This document shows, one piece after another, positions 33,852 through 42,600 of a stretch of DNA of 64,000 nucleotides. Both the position numbers and the translations under genes were made by a program. Position 1 is the stretch's first letter. Each line of letters starts with the position of its first letter. This stretch comes from Pseudomonadota bacterium (lineage in GTDB: Bacteria > Pseudomonadota > Alphaproteobacteria > Rhizobiales > Xanthobacteraceae): positions 1 to 64,000 of the forward strand of contig JAEYAW010000039.1 in NCBI GenBank assembly GCA_023404675.1. The letters are read 5' to 3'. The notes under the pieces were generated by a model that had not been told where the DNA came from, made no database searches, and saw only the letters and a program-made list of their open reading frames with translations.

Positions 33852-35027
33852 TCAGAGAATCCGCTTCGCCCCCGGAATTTTCCTCAGGGCTGCGGTCGTT
33901 GCCCAGCTCAGCGGAAGCGCCAGCAGGAACACCACCGTGGCCTTGGCGATGGCCGGCCAGTTCATGTCGTAAAGCCAGTACTGCAGCCAGAGCACGAAGG
34001 GATAGTGGACAAGGAAGATGCCGTAGGCATCGTTCTGAAGCGCGTCGAGCAGATTGAACTGCGTCGTCATGAAGCGCAGGAAGAATCCAAGGATCGCAAA
34101 CATGATCGCGGCGCTGAAGATCACGAAGACGAGGCCGTAAACGGCTTCGTACCAGTCGGGCAGCATGTCGGGATTACCGAGGATACCGCGCTTGATGTAG
34201 ATCAGCACCCACAGCAGCGTGTACGGAATGGCCGCGAATGCCGCCCAGGTGAACCAGTTGGCCGCAAGGCGGCCATCGGGTGCGATCAGTCCGCGATCGG
34301 TATTGAGCGCGCCGATCCCGGCTCCGAAGAAGAAGTAGGTCGCATAGAGCCAGACGCGGCTGGTCTGCACGGAGAACGGTCCGAATTCGAACCAGTCGGT
34401 GGGGCCGTAGTAGACGCGCAGGGGAACGTAGACCAGCGCGGTGACCGCGACCATCACGAGGAAGAAGACGATCGGCCGGTTGTGGCCGCGCGTCGAAAGC
34501 CGGTTGATCGGCTCGATGACAGTCGGTTCGAGTCGGAAGATCACGCCCGCGAACACGTCGAACAGCAGCAGAACCCAGGTAAACCAGATCGGTCCGCTGG
34601 GCCACGGCCCGACCGTGATCATCCGCCACCAGTAGGCGGCGAAGCTGATGTCCTCCTGGCGCAGCGCGATCGCGTAGTACGCGATGGGGATGACCGTGAA
34701 GGCGCAGATCACGAACGGCACGCCGAGCCGCAGCAGGCGGTCGTGGGTGAAGGCGCCCGGCACCTTGTGGGCGAGGCTCGGCCAGACGAACAGACCAGAC
34801 AGGAAGAAGAACACCGCCATGAAGAAACTGTCGGTGGCGAGCACGATGACGTCGAAGCCGATCCACGAGGCGGGATCGGTGTGACCGAAATGGGTGTAGG
34901 GGATCACCGAGTGGTGGACCAGCACCACCAGTGTCAGGAAGGTTCGCGCCCGGTCGAGCGCAAGATTGCGTGACGTCTTCGGAGGCTGCGGGACGGATTT
35001 GTCGGTCGGGTAGGGAACCAGGACCAT
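33852..35027 (-). CDS. Acyltransferase family 3 membrane protein
   Basis: 391 residues from MVLVPYPTDKS, about ten transmembrane helices. It starts RNLALDRARTFLTLVVLVHHSV, the family's N-terminal helix with the conserved HH pair, then FFMAVFFFLSGLFVWPSLAHK and HDRLLRLGVPFV, typical of the OpgC/OafA-like group. It would transfer an acyl or succinyl group onto a sugar or other acceptor at the membrane. No partner gene is nearby. The frame is open to 35099 but without a better start. Confidence 0.87.
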   Translation of the reverse strand: MVLVPYPTDKSVPQPPKTSRNLALDRARTFLTLVVLVHHSVIPYTHFGHTDPASWIGFDVIVLATDSFFMAVFFFLSGLFVWPSLAHKVPGAFTHDRLLRLGVPFVICAFTVIPIAYYAIALRQEDISFAAYWWRMITVGPWPSGPIWFTWVLLLFDVFAGVIFRLEPTVIEPINRLSTRGHNRPIVFFLVMVAVTALVYVPLRVYYGPTDWFEFGPFSVQTSRVWLYATYFFFGAGIGALNTDRGLIAPDGRLAANWFTWAAFAAIPYTLLWVLIYIKRGILGNPDMLPDWYEAVYGLVFVIFSAAIMFAILGFFLRFMTTQFNLLDALQNDAYGIFLVHYPFVLWLQYWLYDMNWPAIAKATVVFLLALPLSWATTAALRKIPGAKRIL

Positions 35028-35202
35028 CGCAATGCTCGCCGTCTCTGTAATCCATGCGGGCCGGCAAGCCAACGATGACGGCCGGCGGGCCTGTCGCATC
35101 GGTTCTTAGCAGCCGAGTATGGAACCAGTGTTGCCGGGCGTTCTCCGGAACGCAAGAGAGCCGTCTGCGGCGGATTGGCCGATATCCGCCGCGAAAGCGA
35201 CG

Positions 35203-35562
35203 TCACGGTATGGGTTCGATGGCAACGAGGTCGGGATAGAAGGCGAGATAACCGGCGATGGCCTGCACTGCCGGATAGGGCGTCTCGTAGCTCCACACCG
35301 CGTTGTCCAGCGCGCGATCCGAAGTCCGGATCGAGAAGTAGCTGGCGTCGCCCTTGTACGGACAGCGGGTCGTGTGATCGGTGCGCGTCAGGCGCGTCAT
35401 ATCCACGTCCGCCCGAGGAATGTAGTGAACGGGCGAATAGCTCGCCTCACGAAGGGTCAGGGCATTCGCCGTCTCGGCCAGCACAAGGCCGTCCACGCTG
35501 ACGCGGATACGTTGCTGGGCCGGTGCGATGGTGATCGGATGGTCGGGGCCGGGGATTTTCAT
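35203..35562 (-). CDS. DUF427 domain protein
   Basis: 119 residues from MKIPGPDHPITIAPAQQ. The family block is complete: RIRVSVDGLVLAETANALTLREASYSPVHYIPRADVDM, then HTTRCPYKGDASYFS and ETPYPAVQAIAGYLAFYP. DUF427 proteins are small beta-folds of unknown biochemical role, common in actinobacteria and rhizobia. It is divergent from bolA across about 215 bp. No further inference is possible. Confidence 0.9.
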   Translation of the reverse strand: MKIPGPDHPITIAPAQQRIRVSVDGLVLAETANALTLREASYSPVHYIPRADVDMTRLTRTDHTTRCPYKGDASYFSIRTSDRALDNAVWSYETPYPAVQAIAGYLAFYPDLVAIEPIP

Positions 35563-35777
35563 GGCTGGCGTCCTCTGATCGAATTCCCATATGGCGCGGG
35601 CGGAGCCGCGCGCGTGAAGTTTGCCGGTGCGGGAGCCCGCTGGTGCGACGTTTTGCAAAGTGCGAAGCTTGAGGAACGATTTGCAGATGGCCCGATGCCG
35701 GTCATATTTGCGCCTGTTCCATGGTCGATCCCTGAGATTCGATCGGACCGGGCGACGTTGCGAGAGGAGAGACTTGG

Positions 35778-36014
35778 ATGCCGATGGATGCCCGCGATAT
35801 TGAAAGCATGATCAAGGCGGCGCTGCCCGATGCCGAGGTGACGATCCGTGATCTCGCGGGAGACGGCGATCACTACGCTGCGACGGTCATCTCGGAGGCC
35901 TTTCGCGGCAAGAGCCGGGTTCAGCAGCATCAGATCGTCTATCAGGCCCTCAAGGGGCAGATGGGCGGCGTGCTGCATGCACTGGCGCTTCAGACCGGCG
36001 TCCCTGCGTCCTGA
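35778..36014 (+). CDS. BolA family protein
   Basis: 78 residues. BolA fold with the helix-turn-helix-like invariant region (DGDHYAATVISEAFRGKSRVQQHQIVYQAL) including the conserved histidine (His66, in GGVLHALALQT) that ligates an iron-sulfur cluster when paired with a monothiol glutaredoxin. The length and N-terminal sequence (MIKAALPDAEVTIRDL) fit the BolA2/IbaG branch. In many alphaproteobacteria this gene is followed by grxD. Here the two are 2.5 kb apart with the egtB-egtD pair between them on the opposite strand. GAGAGG lies upstream. Confidence 0.92.
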   Translation: MPMDARDIESMIKAALPDAEVTIRDLAGDGDHYAATVISEAFRGKSRVQQHQIVYQALKGQMGGVLHALALQTGVPAS

Positions 36015-36074
36015 CCAGGCGCATTGCGCCTGCGCGGCAGGGAGCGGCGAGGTCCCCGGCTTCATCATTTCCGG

Positions 36075-37043
36075 TCAGGCCGCGCGAAGCGCGGATACGG
36101 AAAACAGCCCGGCCTTGTCGCGCCAGACGCTCCCAATGCTCCAGCCAGCCCCCTCGACCAGAGCCTTCAGCCGCAAATCGCTGAACTTGTAACTGTTTTC
36201 CGTATGGATGCTTTCGCCGGCCCGGAATGCGAAGGTCTGGCCGAGAATCCGGACTTTCTGCGGCCTGCGGCTGATCAGGTGCATCTCGACGCGATGCCGC
36301 TCCCGGTTGTAGACGGCGCGATGGCAGAAGGCCGACAGATCGAAATTGCCGCCGAGTTCGCGATTGATGCGGCTCAGCAGGTTGAGGTCGAATTGCGCGG
36401 TCACCCCTTCAGCGTCGTTGTAGGCGGCCTGCAGGATGGCGTCGTCCTTTTCGAGATCGGCTCCGAGAATCATCCACGCTCCCCGGCCCAGGATCGAGCG
36501 CGCGTTGGCGAGAAACCGGCTGGCTTCGTGCGGATCGAAGTTGCCGATGGTCGAGCCGGGGAAGAAGCCGACCTTGGTCATGCCGCTTACGGCTGATGGC
36601 AGGGCAAATGGCGCCGTGAAGTCGGCAACCACCGGATGGACCGGCAGGTCGGGAAAGTCGGCACGCAGCGCGGCAGCCTCACTCTCCAGAAAGTCGCCGG
36701 AGATGTCGACCGGCACATAGGCGCCGAACCGGCAGCGCTCCAGCAGAATACGGATTTTGGTCGTGGAGCCTGCTCCGAATTCCACCAGCGCGGAGCCTCG
36801 GGGAAACAGTTGCGCGATGTCGTCGGCATGGTCGCGCAGGATGCCGAGTTCGGTTCGTGTCGGATAGTATTCGGGAAGCCGGGTGATCTTTTCAAACAAT
36901 TGCGAGCCGGCGGTGTCGTAGAAATACTTCGGCGACAGCCGTTTCGGCGTTTCCGACAGGCCATCCACAACGTCGGACGCGAAGGCGGTTGTGCGCTCGT
37001 CGAGTTTGGCCGAGCGGGCGATGGACGCCACATGCGCATTCAT
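36075..37043 (-). CDS. egtD: L-histidine N(alpha)-methyltransferase, ergothioneine biosynthesis
   Basis: Converts histidine to hercynine with three methyl transfers from S-adenosylmethionine. 322 residues, nearly the length of mycobacterial EgtD. Features are LPEYYPTRTELGILRDHADDIA, the methyl-donor pocket LVEFGAGSTTKIRILL, PVDISGDFLE, VGFFPGSTIGNFDP, and the C-terminal ESIHTENSYKFS with the Glu used for histidine binding. The start at 37043 (MNAHVASIARSAK) follows the egtB stop by 32 bp, so egtB-egtD is an operon with egtB first. EgtA, EgtC and EgtE are not present. Confidence 0.95.
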   Translation of the reverse strand: MNAHVASIARSAKLDERTTAFASDVVDGLSETPKRLSPKYFYDTAGSQLFEKITRLPEYYPTRTELGILRDHADDIAQLFPRGSALVEFGAGSTTKIRILLERCRFGAYVPVDISGDFLESEAAALRADFPDLPVHPVVADFTAPFALPSAVSGMTKVGFFPGSTIGNFDPHEASRFLANARSILGRGAWMILGADLEKDDAILQAAYNDAEGVTAQFDLNLLSRINRELGGNFDLSAFCHRAVYNRERHRVEMHLISRRPQKVRILGQTFAFRAGESIHTENSYKFSDLRLKALVEGAGWSIGSVWRDKAGLFSVSALRAA

Positions 37044-37075
37044 GGGTGCACTCCGAATGGTCCTCGCCGGGCTGA

Positions 37076-38311
37076 TCAGCCCGCGTAGTCGGCGAGGCGC
37101 AGGCCGGTGAATTGCCAGCGGTGATGGGGATAGAAGAAATTCCGGTAGGTGAGGCGGCTGTGACCTTCGGGCGTGGCGAGCGAGGAGCCGCGCAGCACCA
37201 GCTGGTTCACCATGAACTTCCCGTTGTATTCGCCGAGCGCCCCCTCGACGGCGCGGTAGCCGGGATAGGGAGCATAGGCGCTTCGCGTCCACTGCCAGAC
37301 GATACCGAACGCACCGTTGAGGTGTCCGGTGCGCGCAGCGACCTCCCATTCCATCTCGGTGGGAAGATGCTTGCCAGCCCATCGCGCATAGGCGTCGGCC
37401 TCATAATAGCTGACGTGGCAGACGGGGGCGTCCGGATCGACGGGGCGGATGCCGCCGAGCGTCACGACGTGCCATTTTCCGTCGATCTGCCGCCAATGGC
37501 CGGGAGCCTGCCAGTCTTCGCGGCTGGCTGCGGCGAAACCGTCCATCAGCCACAGCGTCGGCGTGCGGTAGCCGCCGTCGGCCATGAAGGCGAGCCAGTC
37601 GCCATTTGTGACGAGATCGCGCGCGATCTTCACGGGGCCGACGAGCGCGCGATGCGCGGGCTCCTCGTTGTCGAAGTGAAAGCCCTCGCCCGGGTGGCCG
37701 ATCGTATGAATGCCTTCCGTCAGATCGAGGGTGTCTTTCGTCCGGGTTGAGGCGGGCGGCTGCCAGTTCGTATCGTAAGCGGGCGGGATCGGGTTCTGCG
37801 CAAAGGCGTGCAGAATGTCGGTGAGCAGCAATTCCTGATGCTGTTGCTCGTGGTTGAGGCCGACCTCCATCAGCGGGGCGATGTTCGCCAGCAGTGTCTC
37901 GTCCGCCTCCGTCAGAAAGGCGTCCATCGCCGCGTCCACATAGGCGCGATAGGCGGCGATCTCTCCTGCGCCGGGGCGGGTGAGGAGGCCACGCTGGTCG
38001 CGCGCATGACGGGGGCCCGCCGACACATAGTACGAGTTGAACAGGAATGCGTAGTCCGGATGGAACACCTTATAGCCCGGCGCGTGGGGGCCGAGCAGAA
38101 ACTGCTCGAAGAACCATGTCGTGTGCGCGCAATGCCACTTCGTCGGGCTCGCATCGGGCATCGACTGCACGACCTGGTCTTCCGGCGACAGCGGGCTGGC
38201 GCGCCGCCCCGTCTCCGAGCGCACGGCTCGATACCGCGTGCGCAGGCCGGAACGAAGACGGCCGGGCGGGGGATCGTCGGAGGCGGCGGGGCGGGGGGCT
38301 GTGAGGGCCAA
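37076..38311 (-). CDS. egtB: Ergothioneine biosynthesis sulfoxide synthase EgtB
   Basis: Iron-dependent enzyme joining hercynine to a cysteine donor with oxygen. 411 residues from a TTG start with GGAG 6 nt upstream; the longer frame to 38689 has no good start. The N-terminal DinB-like domain supplies the iron ligands: His63 in CAHTTWFFEQ, and His154 and His158 in NHEQQHQE. The C-terminal FGE/sulfatase-modifying fold begins near residue 200 and ends with YRNFFYPHHRWQFTGLRLA, the family hallmark. It leads egtD. With EgtA/EgtC missing nearby, the cysteine donor is not known. Ergothioneine protects against oxidants. Confidence 0.95.
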   Translation of the reverse strand: MALTAPRPAASDDPPPGRLRSGLRTRYRAVRSETGRRASPLSPEDQVVQSMPDASPTKWHCAHTTWFFEQFLLGPHAPGYKVFHPDYAFLFNSYYVSAGPRHARDQRGLLTRPGAGEIAAYRAYVDAAMDAFLTEADETLLANIAPLMEVGLNHEQQHQELLLTDILHAFAQNPIPPAYDTNWQPPASTRTKDTLDLTEGIHTIGHPGEGFHFDNEEPAHRALVGPVKIARDLVTNGDWLAFMADGGYRTPTLWLMDGFAAASREDWQAPGHWRQIDGKWHVVTLGGIRPVDPDAPVCHVSYYEADAYARWAGKHLPTEMEWEVAARTGHLNGAFGIVWQWTRSAYAPYPGYRAVEGALGEYNGKFMVNQLVLRGSSLATPEGHSRLTYRNFFYPHHRWQFTGLRLADYAG

Positions 38312-38566
38312 GGATATCTCCAGCTTTTGAAGAGGAGAACGTGTTTCCGCTCGGCCTGTTCCGTAAAACACTGGCCCACGAAAGTCGCCCGTAAATAGGA
38401 AATTTCCCCTGCTCCGCAACCCATCAGGGTAGCTGGGGTGATTTCTCCCATTTTCCAGTGGGATGGCGCCGCAAATCGGGCTATCTATATATTCAACATC
38501 AGAACGGCTGCGGGACTGCGCCGTCAGCGGTTTCGAGTGGCCTTCGCCGCTCGCAGGGAAAAAGCC

Positions 38567-38902
38567 ATGAGCATCGAGCAATTCATCGACAACGAAGTGA
38601 AGTCCAACGACGTCGTGCTGTTCATGAAGGGCACGCCGCAGTTTCCGCAGTGCGGCTTTTCCGGTCAGGTCGTGCAGATCCTCGACCACATCGGCGTGCC
38701 CTATAAGGGCCTCAACGTGCTGGACTCCGCCGATCTTCGCGACGGCATCAAGGTCTACTCGAACTGGCCGACCATCCCCCAGCTCTACGTGAAGGGCGAG
38801 TTTGTCGGCGGCTGCGATATCGTGCGCGAGATGTTCCAGGCTGGCGAGTTGCAGGCGCTGTTCGCCGAGAATGGCATCGCGGTGGATCAGGCTGCCGAGT
38901 GA
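38567..38902 (+). CDS. grxD: Monothiol glutaredoxin (Grx4/Grx5 type)
   Basis: Iron-sulfur cluster carrier that works with BolA. 111 residues. The single-cysteine active site FMKGTPQFPQCGFSGQVVQIL has the CGFS motif that coordinates a [2Fe-2S] cluster with glutathione. NWPTIPQLYVKGEFVGGCDIVREM gives the cis-Pro and GG glutathione pocket. AGGGA precedes the start. The TGA stop overlaps the GTG start of the macro-domain gene, so the two are translationally coupled. It is on the same strand as bolA but separated from it by the opposite-strand egtB-egtD pair. Confidence 0.96.
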   Translation: MSIEQFIDNEVKSNDVVLFMKGTPQFPQCGFSGQVVQILDHIGVPYKGLNVLDSADLRDGIKVYSNWPTIPQLYVKGEFVGGCDIVREMFQAGELQALFAENGIAVDQAAE

Positions 38903-39441
38903 TCCAGCCGGTCGGGCGGCGAATATTCGGCGCCGCGCGACTTGAGATCGTGGTGGCCGACATCACGATCCTGGCTGTTGACGCTATCGTGAACGCCGCC
39001 AACACCTCGCTGCTGGGCGGGGGCGGCGTTGACGGCGCGATTCACCGGGCTGCGGGTCCCGGCCTTCTCGATGAGTGCCGGACGCTCAACGGATGCGCCA
39101 CCGGGGATGCCAAAATGACCCGCGGCTACAACCTGCTGGCGCGCCATGTGATCCACGCGGTCGGGCCGGTCTGGCACGGCGGACTGGATGACGAGGACGA
39201 ACTGCTGTCCTCCTGCTACCGCCGCAGTCTGGAGATCGCCGGGGCCCACCGCCTCGGCTCGATCGGGTTCCCTGCCATCTCCACGGGCGTTTACCGGTTT
39301 CCGCCGCGCCGGGCGGCGACCATCGCAACGCAGACTGTCCGTGACAGCCTGACGGACGCGGCAAGCATCTCCAATGTCATATTCTGCTGTTTTTCCGAGG
39401 CAAGCGCCCGGTTGCATGCCGAGGCGCTGGCGCGCCTTTGA
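38899..39441 (+). CDS. Macro domain protein, probable ADP-ribose/O-acetyl-ADP-ribose hydrolase
   Basis: 180 residues starting with GTG, overlapping the grxD stop by 4 bp (GTGA). The macro fold is complete: ADITILAVDAIVNAANTSLLGGGGVDGAIHRAAGPGL (ADP-ribose pocket), TRGYNLLARHVIHAVGPVW and IGFPAISTGVYRFPPRRAA (phosphate loop). The NAAN motif and GGGGVDGAI loop place it in the MacroD/YmdB branch, which removes ADP-ribose from proteins or deacetylates O-acetyl-ADP-ribose. Coupling to a glutaredoxin gene is seen here but no functional link is established. Confidence 0.93.
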   Translation: MIQPVGRRIFGAARLEIVVADITILAVDAIVNAANTSLLGGGGVDGAIHRAAGPGLLDECRTLNGCATGDAKMTRGYNLLARHVIHAVGPVWHGGLDDEDELLSSCYRRSLEIAGAHRLGSIGFPAISTGVYRFPPRRAATIATQTVRDSLTDAASISNVIFCCFSEASARLHAEALARL

Positions 39442-39547
39442 CCGCTTGCATGCGGACATCGGCCTTCACTACAATTTGTTAAATTGATCAGCTTTCGCGA
39501 CCGGTGCTATCCGGGCGTATCGAGCTTCCAATGAAGGTCACAATTGC

Positions 39548-40858
39548 ATGACTGGATTCGAGAAACGCCGCTCCGGATTGTCACGCCGTCAGGCTCTGGT
39601 TGGTATGGGCGTGGCGCTGGGCGCTCCCGCCATCCTGACGGGCCGGGCGACGGCGGCGAATTTCGATCCGCCCAAAGGCGGTGTGCTGTCGAAGGCGAAG
39701 CTCGACGCCATCGGTGACTATTTCCGCAACGAGATCGCCACCGACAAGATCCCCGGGGCGATCGTCTACATCGAGCAGTACGGCAAGCCGGTGTTCGACG
39801 GCTATTTCGGCGTCCGCAACGTCGCGACCAACGAGCCGATGACGCCGGATACGATCTTCCGCATCTATTCGATGACCAAGCCGGTGACCTCGGTCGCGGC
39901 GATGATGCTGATCGAAGAGGGCAGGCTGAAACTGGACGATCCGGTCGCGAAATTCATCCCCGCGTTTGCCGAGACCAAGGTCGGCGTCGAGGTGAAGGGC
40001 GAGGACGGCCAGCCGACGCTGAAGCTGGAGCCGCTGAAGCGCCCGATCCTGGTGCGCGATCTGCTGCTGCATACATCGGGCATCACTTACGGATTTTACG
40101 GCGACTCGCTGGTGCGCAAGGCCTACAAGGCCGCCGAGATCTACGCCGGCGATTTCGACAACGCCGAGTTCGTGGAGCGCATCGCACGCCTGCCCACGCA
40201 AGAGCAGCCCGGCACGCTGTGGGACTATGGCCATTCCACCGACGTGCTTGGCCGTATCCTCGAGATCGTGTCCGGCAAGTCGCTGTATGAGTTCGAGAAG
40301 GAGCGGCTGTTCGATCCGCTCGGCATGAAGGACACCGGATACTACGTCTACGACAAGTCCAAATGGGATCGGATCGCGGAGCCGCTTCCAAAGGACGGCG
40401 ATTTCCGCACCGGCATGGTGCGTAATCCGCGGGTTTGGAAAAAATGGCAATCCGGCACCGGAGGCCTGGTGTCGACGATCCGGGACTTCTCCACCTTTGC
40501 GCGCCTCATCCTGCACAAGGGCACGCTGGATGGCCGGCAGTATCTCAAGCCGGAGACATTCGCAGCGATGGCCACCGATCACATCGGTCCGGGCTCCGGC
40601 GTCGCGCGCGACTATTTCTATTTCCCCGGTGACGGCTTTGGCTTCGGCTATGGCCTCGCGGTCCGGACTGATCCCGGCAACGCCAAGCCGCCGCCGCCGG
40701 GCTCGCTCGGCGAACTGAAATGGGATGGGGCGGGGGGCACCTATTTCATCGTCGATCCGGCGCAGGACATGTTCATGGTGCTGATGATCCAGACCCCGAC
40801 CGAGCGCGAGCGCATCAAGCCTGCTCTCAAGCGGATGATCTATGACGCGCTGGTGTGA
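39548..40858 (+). CDS. Tat-exported serine hydrolase (beta-lactamase class C / esterase fold)
   Basis: 436 residues. A twin-arginine signal is present (LSRRQALVGMGVALGAPAILTG, Arg13-Arg14), so it should be folded before export to the periplasm. The nucleophile motif is SMTK at 108-111 (Ser108, Lys111), with WDYGHSTDVLGRILE supplying the Tyr. Y-x-H rather than Y-x-N points to an esterase-like or D-aminopeptidase-like rather than a true beta-lactamase activity. The DPAQDMFMVLMIQ C-terminal sheet is typical. It stands alone between the macro-domain and DJ-1 genes. The substrate is unknown. Confidence 0.9.
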   Translation: MTGFEKRRSGLSRRQALVGMGVALGAPAILTGRATAANFDPPKGGVLSKAKLDAIGDYFRNEIATDKIPGAIVYIEQYGKPVFDGYFGVRNVATNEPMTPDTIFRIYSMTKPVTSVAAMMLIEEGRLKLDDPVAKFIPAFAETKVGVEVKGEDGQPTLKLEPLKRPILVRDLLLHTSGITYGFYGDSLVRKAYKAAEIYAGDFDNAEFVERIARLPTQEQPGTLWDYGHSTDVLGRILEIVSGKSLYEFEKERLFDPLGMKDTGYYVYDKSKWDRIAEPLPKDGDFRTGMVRNPRVWKKWQSGTGGLVSTIRDFSTFARLILHKGTLDGRQYLKPETFAAMATDHIGPGSGVARDYFYFPGDGFGFGYGLAVRTDPGNAKPPPPGSLGELKWDGAGGTYFIVDPAQDMFMVLMIQTPTERERIKPALKRMIYDALV

Positions 40859-41003
40859 TGGCTGATTGACAGCCGGCGTGATCGGCCGCACGTTCCCGCC
40901 ATCCGCGTGACTGGCGCTGCACGAAGATGGGCCACCATCGGGAAGCGCGGATCGTTGTGAGCCGCGCGCCTGGGCATCGTCTCCCATGGACCGGAGGTCT
41001 GCG

Positions 41004-41687
41004 ATGCGCGTCGTGATGCTGCTCTATCCCCGTTTGACCCAACTCGATCTGACCGGGCCGTTCGAGGTCTTTGCACGTTTTCAGGAACTCGAACGTCACC
41101 TCGTCTGGAAGACGACCGACGCCGTGCCGGACGGCGGTGGCCTGCGCCTTCTGCCGTCGACCGATTTCGCCTCCTGTCCGCAGGCGGACATTCTGTTCGT
41201 GCCCGGCGGGCCGGGGCAGGCGGCGTTGATGGACGACGAGGAGACGCTTGCCTTCCTGCGGCGGCAAGCGCAGGGCGCAGCTTACGTCACGTCGGTCTGC
41301 ACCGGATCGCTGGTGCTGGCGGCTGCCGGACTTCTGACGGGCTACCGCGCAACCTGCCACTGGCTGTCGCTTGGCCAGCTCGGCTATTTCGGCTGCGTGC
41401 CGGTGGCCGAGCGCGTCGTGGTGGACCGCAACCGCGTCACCGGCGCGGGCGTCACGTCGGGCATCGATTTCGCGTTGACGCTGTGCGCGCATCTGTTCGG
41501 AGAGGAGCGGGCACGCGCCGCGCAACTCGCGATGGAGTACGATCCGAAGCCGCCGTTCCGGTCCGGCTCGCCGACGGTCGCCGACGCTGTGCTGGTGGAA
41601 AAAGTCCGCAGCCGGGTCGCGCCCTTTCAGGCCAAGCGCGAGGAGATCGCGATAAGGGCGGCGGCGCGGCTGGGCGCGGTGGACTGA
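41004..41687 (+). CDS. DJ-1/PfpI family protein (isonitrile hydratase-like)
   Basis: 227 residues from MRVVMLLYPRLTQLDL, start chosen because GGAGG lies 6 nt upstream; ATG 40986 is possible. The DJ-1/ThiJ glutamine-amidotransferase-like fold has its nucleophile at Cys99 in YVTSVCTGSLVLAAAGLLTGY. LDLTGPFEVF near the start and FVPGGPGQ are characteristic. The pattern TSVCTGSLVLAAAGLL with RATCHW resembles isonitrile hydratase (InhA), so that annotation is reasonable but activity is unproven. A strong bidirectional terminator follows. Confidence 0.87.
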   Translation: MRVVMLLYPRLTQLDLTGPFEVFARFQELERHLVWKTTDAVPDGGGLRLLPSTDFASCPQADILFVPGGPGQAALMDDEETLAFLRRQAQGAAYVTSVCTGSLVLAAAGLLTGYRATCHWLSLGQLGYFGCVPVAERVVVDRNRVTGAGVTSGIDFALTLCAHLFGEERARAAQLAMEYDPKPPFRSGSPTVADAVLVEKVRSRVAPFQAKREEIAIRAAARLGAVD

Positions 41688-41702
41688 GGCGTGGTCGCAA
41701 CA

Positions 41703-41730
41703 AAAAGGCCGCCTCGAAGGGCGGCCTTTT
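41703..41730. terminator. Bidirectional terminator between the DJ-1 family gene and rpsD
   Basis: AAAAGGCCGCC (41703-41713) and GGCGGCCTTTT (41720-41730) form a perfect 11-bp stem with a 6-nt loop. T-runs are present on both strands. It lies 16 bp after one stop and 31 bp from the rpsD stop. Confidence 0.9.
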
Positions 41731-41760
41731 GTAGAGGATCGGGGATCGTCGCGCGAAAAA

Positions 41761-42378
41761 TCAGCGCGAATAGAATTCGACGATCAGGTGCGGTTCCATC
41801 TGCACCGGGAACGGTACATCCGACAGGCCGGGGATACGCTGGAACTTGGCGGTCTGCTTGCCGTGGTCGAACTCGATGAAGTCCGGCACGTCGCGCTCGG
41901 CGAGCTGGTTGGCTTCCAGAACCAGCGTGAGCTGCTTGGAGGCTTCCTTGACCTCGATCACGTCGCCGACCTTCAGGCGATAGCTCGGGATGTTGACCCG
42001 GCGGCCGTTCACCTTGATGTGGCCGTGGTTGATGAACTGGCGCGCGGCGAACATGGTCGACACGAACTTGGCGCGATAGACCACGGTGTCGAGGCGGCGC
42101 TCCAAGAGGCCGATCAGATTCTCGCCCGAGTCGCCCTTGAGGCGGGTCGCCTCCACGTAGATGGCGTGGAACTGCCGCTCGGAGATGTTGGCATAATAGC
42201 CCTTGAGCTTCTGCTTGGCGCGAAGCTGCACGCCAAAGTCGGAGAGCTTGCCCTTGCGGCGCTGGCCGTGCTGGCCGGGGCCGTATTCGCGCTTGTTGAC
42301 CGGGCTCTTGGGACGGCCCCAGATATTCTGGCCCATCCGGCGGTCGATTTTGTACTTGGCTTCACTACGCTTTGTCAT
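41761..42378 (-). CDS. rpsD: 30S ribosomal protein S4
   Basis: 205 residues. Primary 16S rRNA-binding protein of the small subunit. MTKRSEAKYKIDRRMGQNIWGRPKSPVNKREYGPGQHG is the alphaproteobacterial S4 start, without the zinc-finger cysteines of the other S4 type. The S4 RNA-binding domain contains RLDTVVYRAKFVSTMFAARQFINHGHIKVNGRRVNIPSYRLKVGDVIEV. It is encoded alone here, away from the alpha operon (rpsM-rpsK-rpoA), which is usual in this order. Confidence 0.98.
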   Translation of the reverse strand: MTKRSEAKYKIDRRMGQNIWGRPKSPVNKREYGPGQHGQRRKGKLSDFGVQLRAKQKLKGYYANISERQFHAIYVEATRLKGDSGENLIGLLERRLDTVVYRAKFVSTMFAARQFINHGHIKVNGRRVNIPSYRLKVGDVIEVKEASKQLTLVLEANQLAERDVPDFIEFDHGKQTAKFQRIPGLSDVPFPVQMEPHLIVEFYSR

Positions 42379-42512
42379 CGCGTCCTCAGGTTAAGGAGTC
42401 AGGGTTTGAGGAAACGCGCCCTCCTGTGCGCGGGAAGTCTCGAAAGGACTTTCCGGGCCGACAGGCTCACCTCATCAAGCGAAAAAGGCGAGCCGCGGGT
42501 CGCGAAACGCAA

Positions 42513-42534
42513 CGCGGGCCGTAAACGGCCCGCG
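42513..42534 (-). other. Hairpin between cupin gene and rpsD
   Basis: A perfect 9-bp GC stem (42513-42521 and 42526-42534) has a TAAA loop. It lies 135 bases upstream of rpsD and 67 bases beyond the cupin stop. There is no T-run. It could be a leader structure of rpsD or a processing site. Confidence 0.4.
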
Positions 42535-42600
42535 AAGCAGGGTGCTTCTATGCGGAACGGGGCGGACTGTCAAATATCCGACACCTGCCGCCGACCGGAC

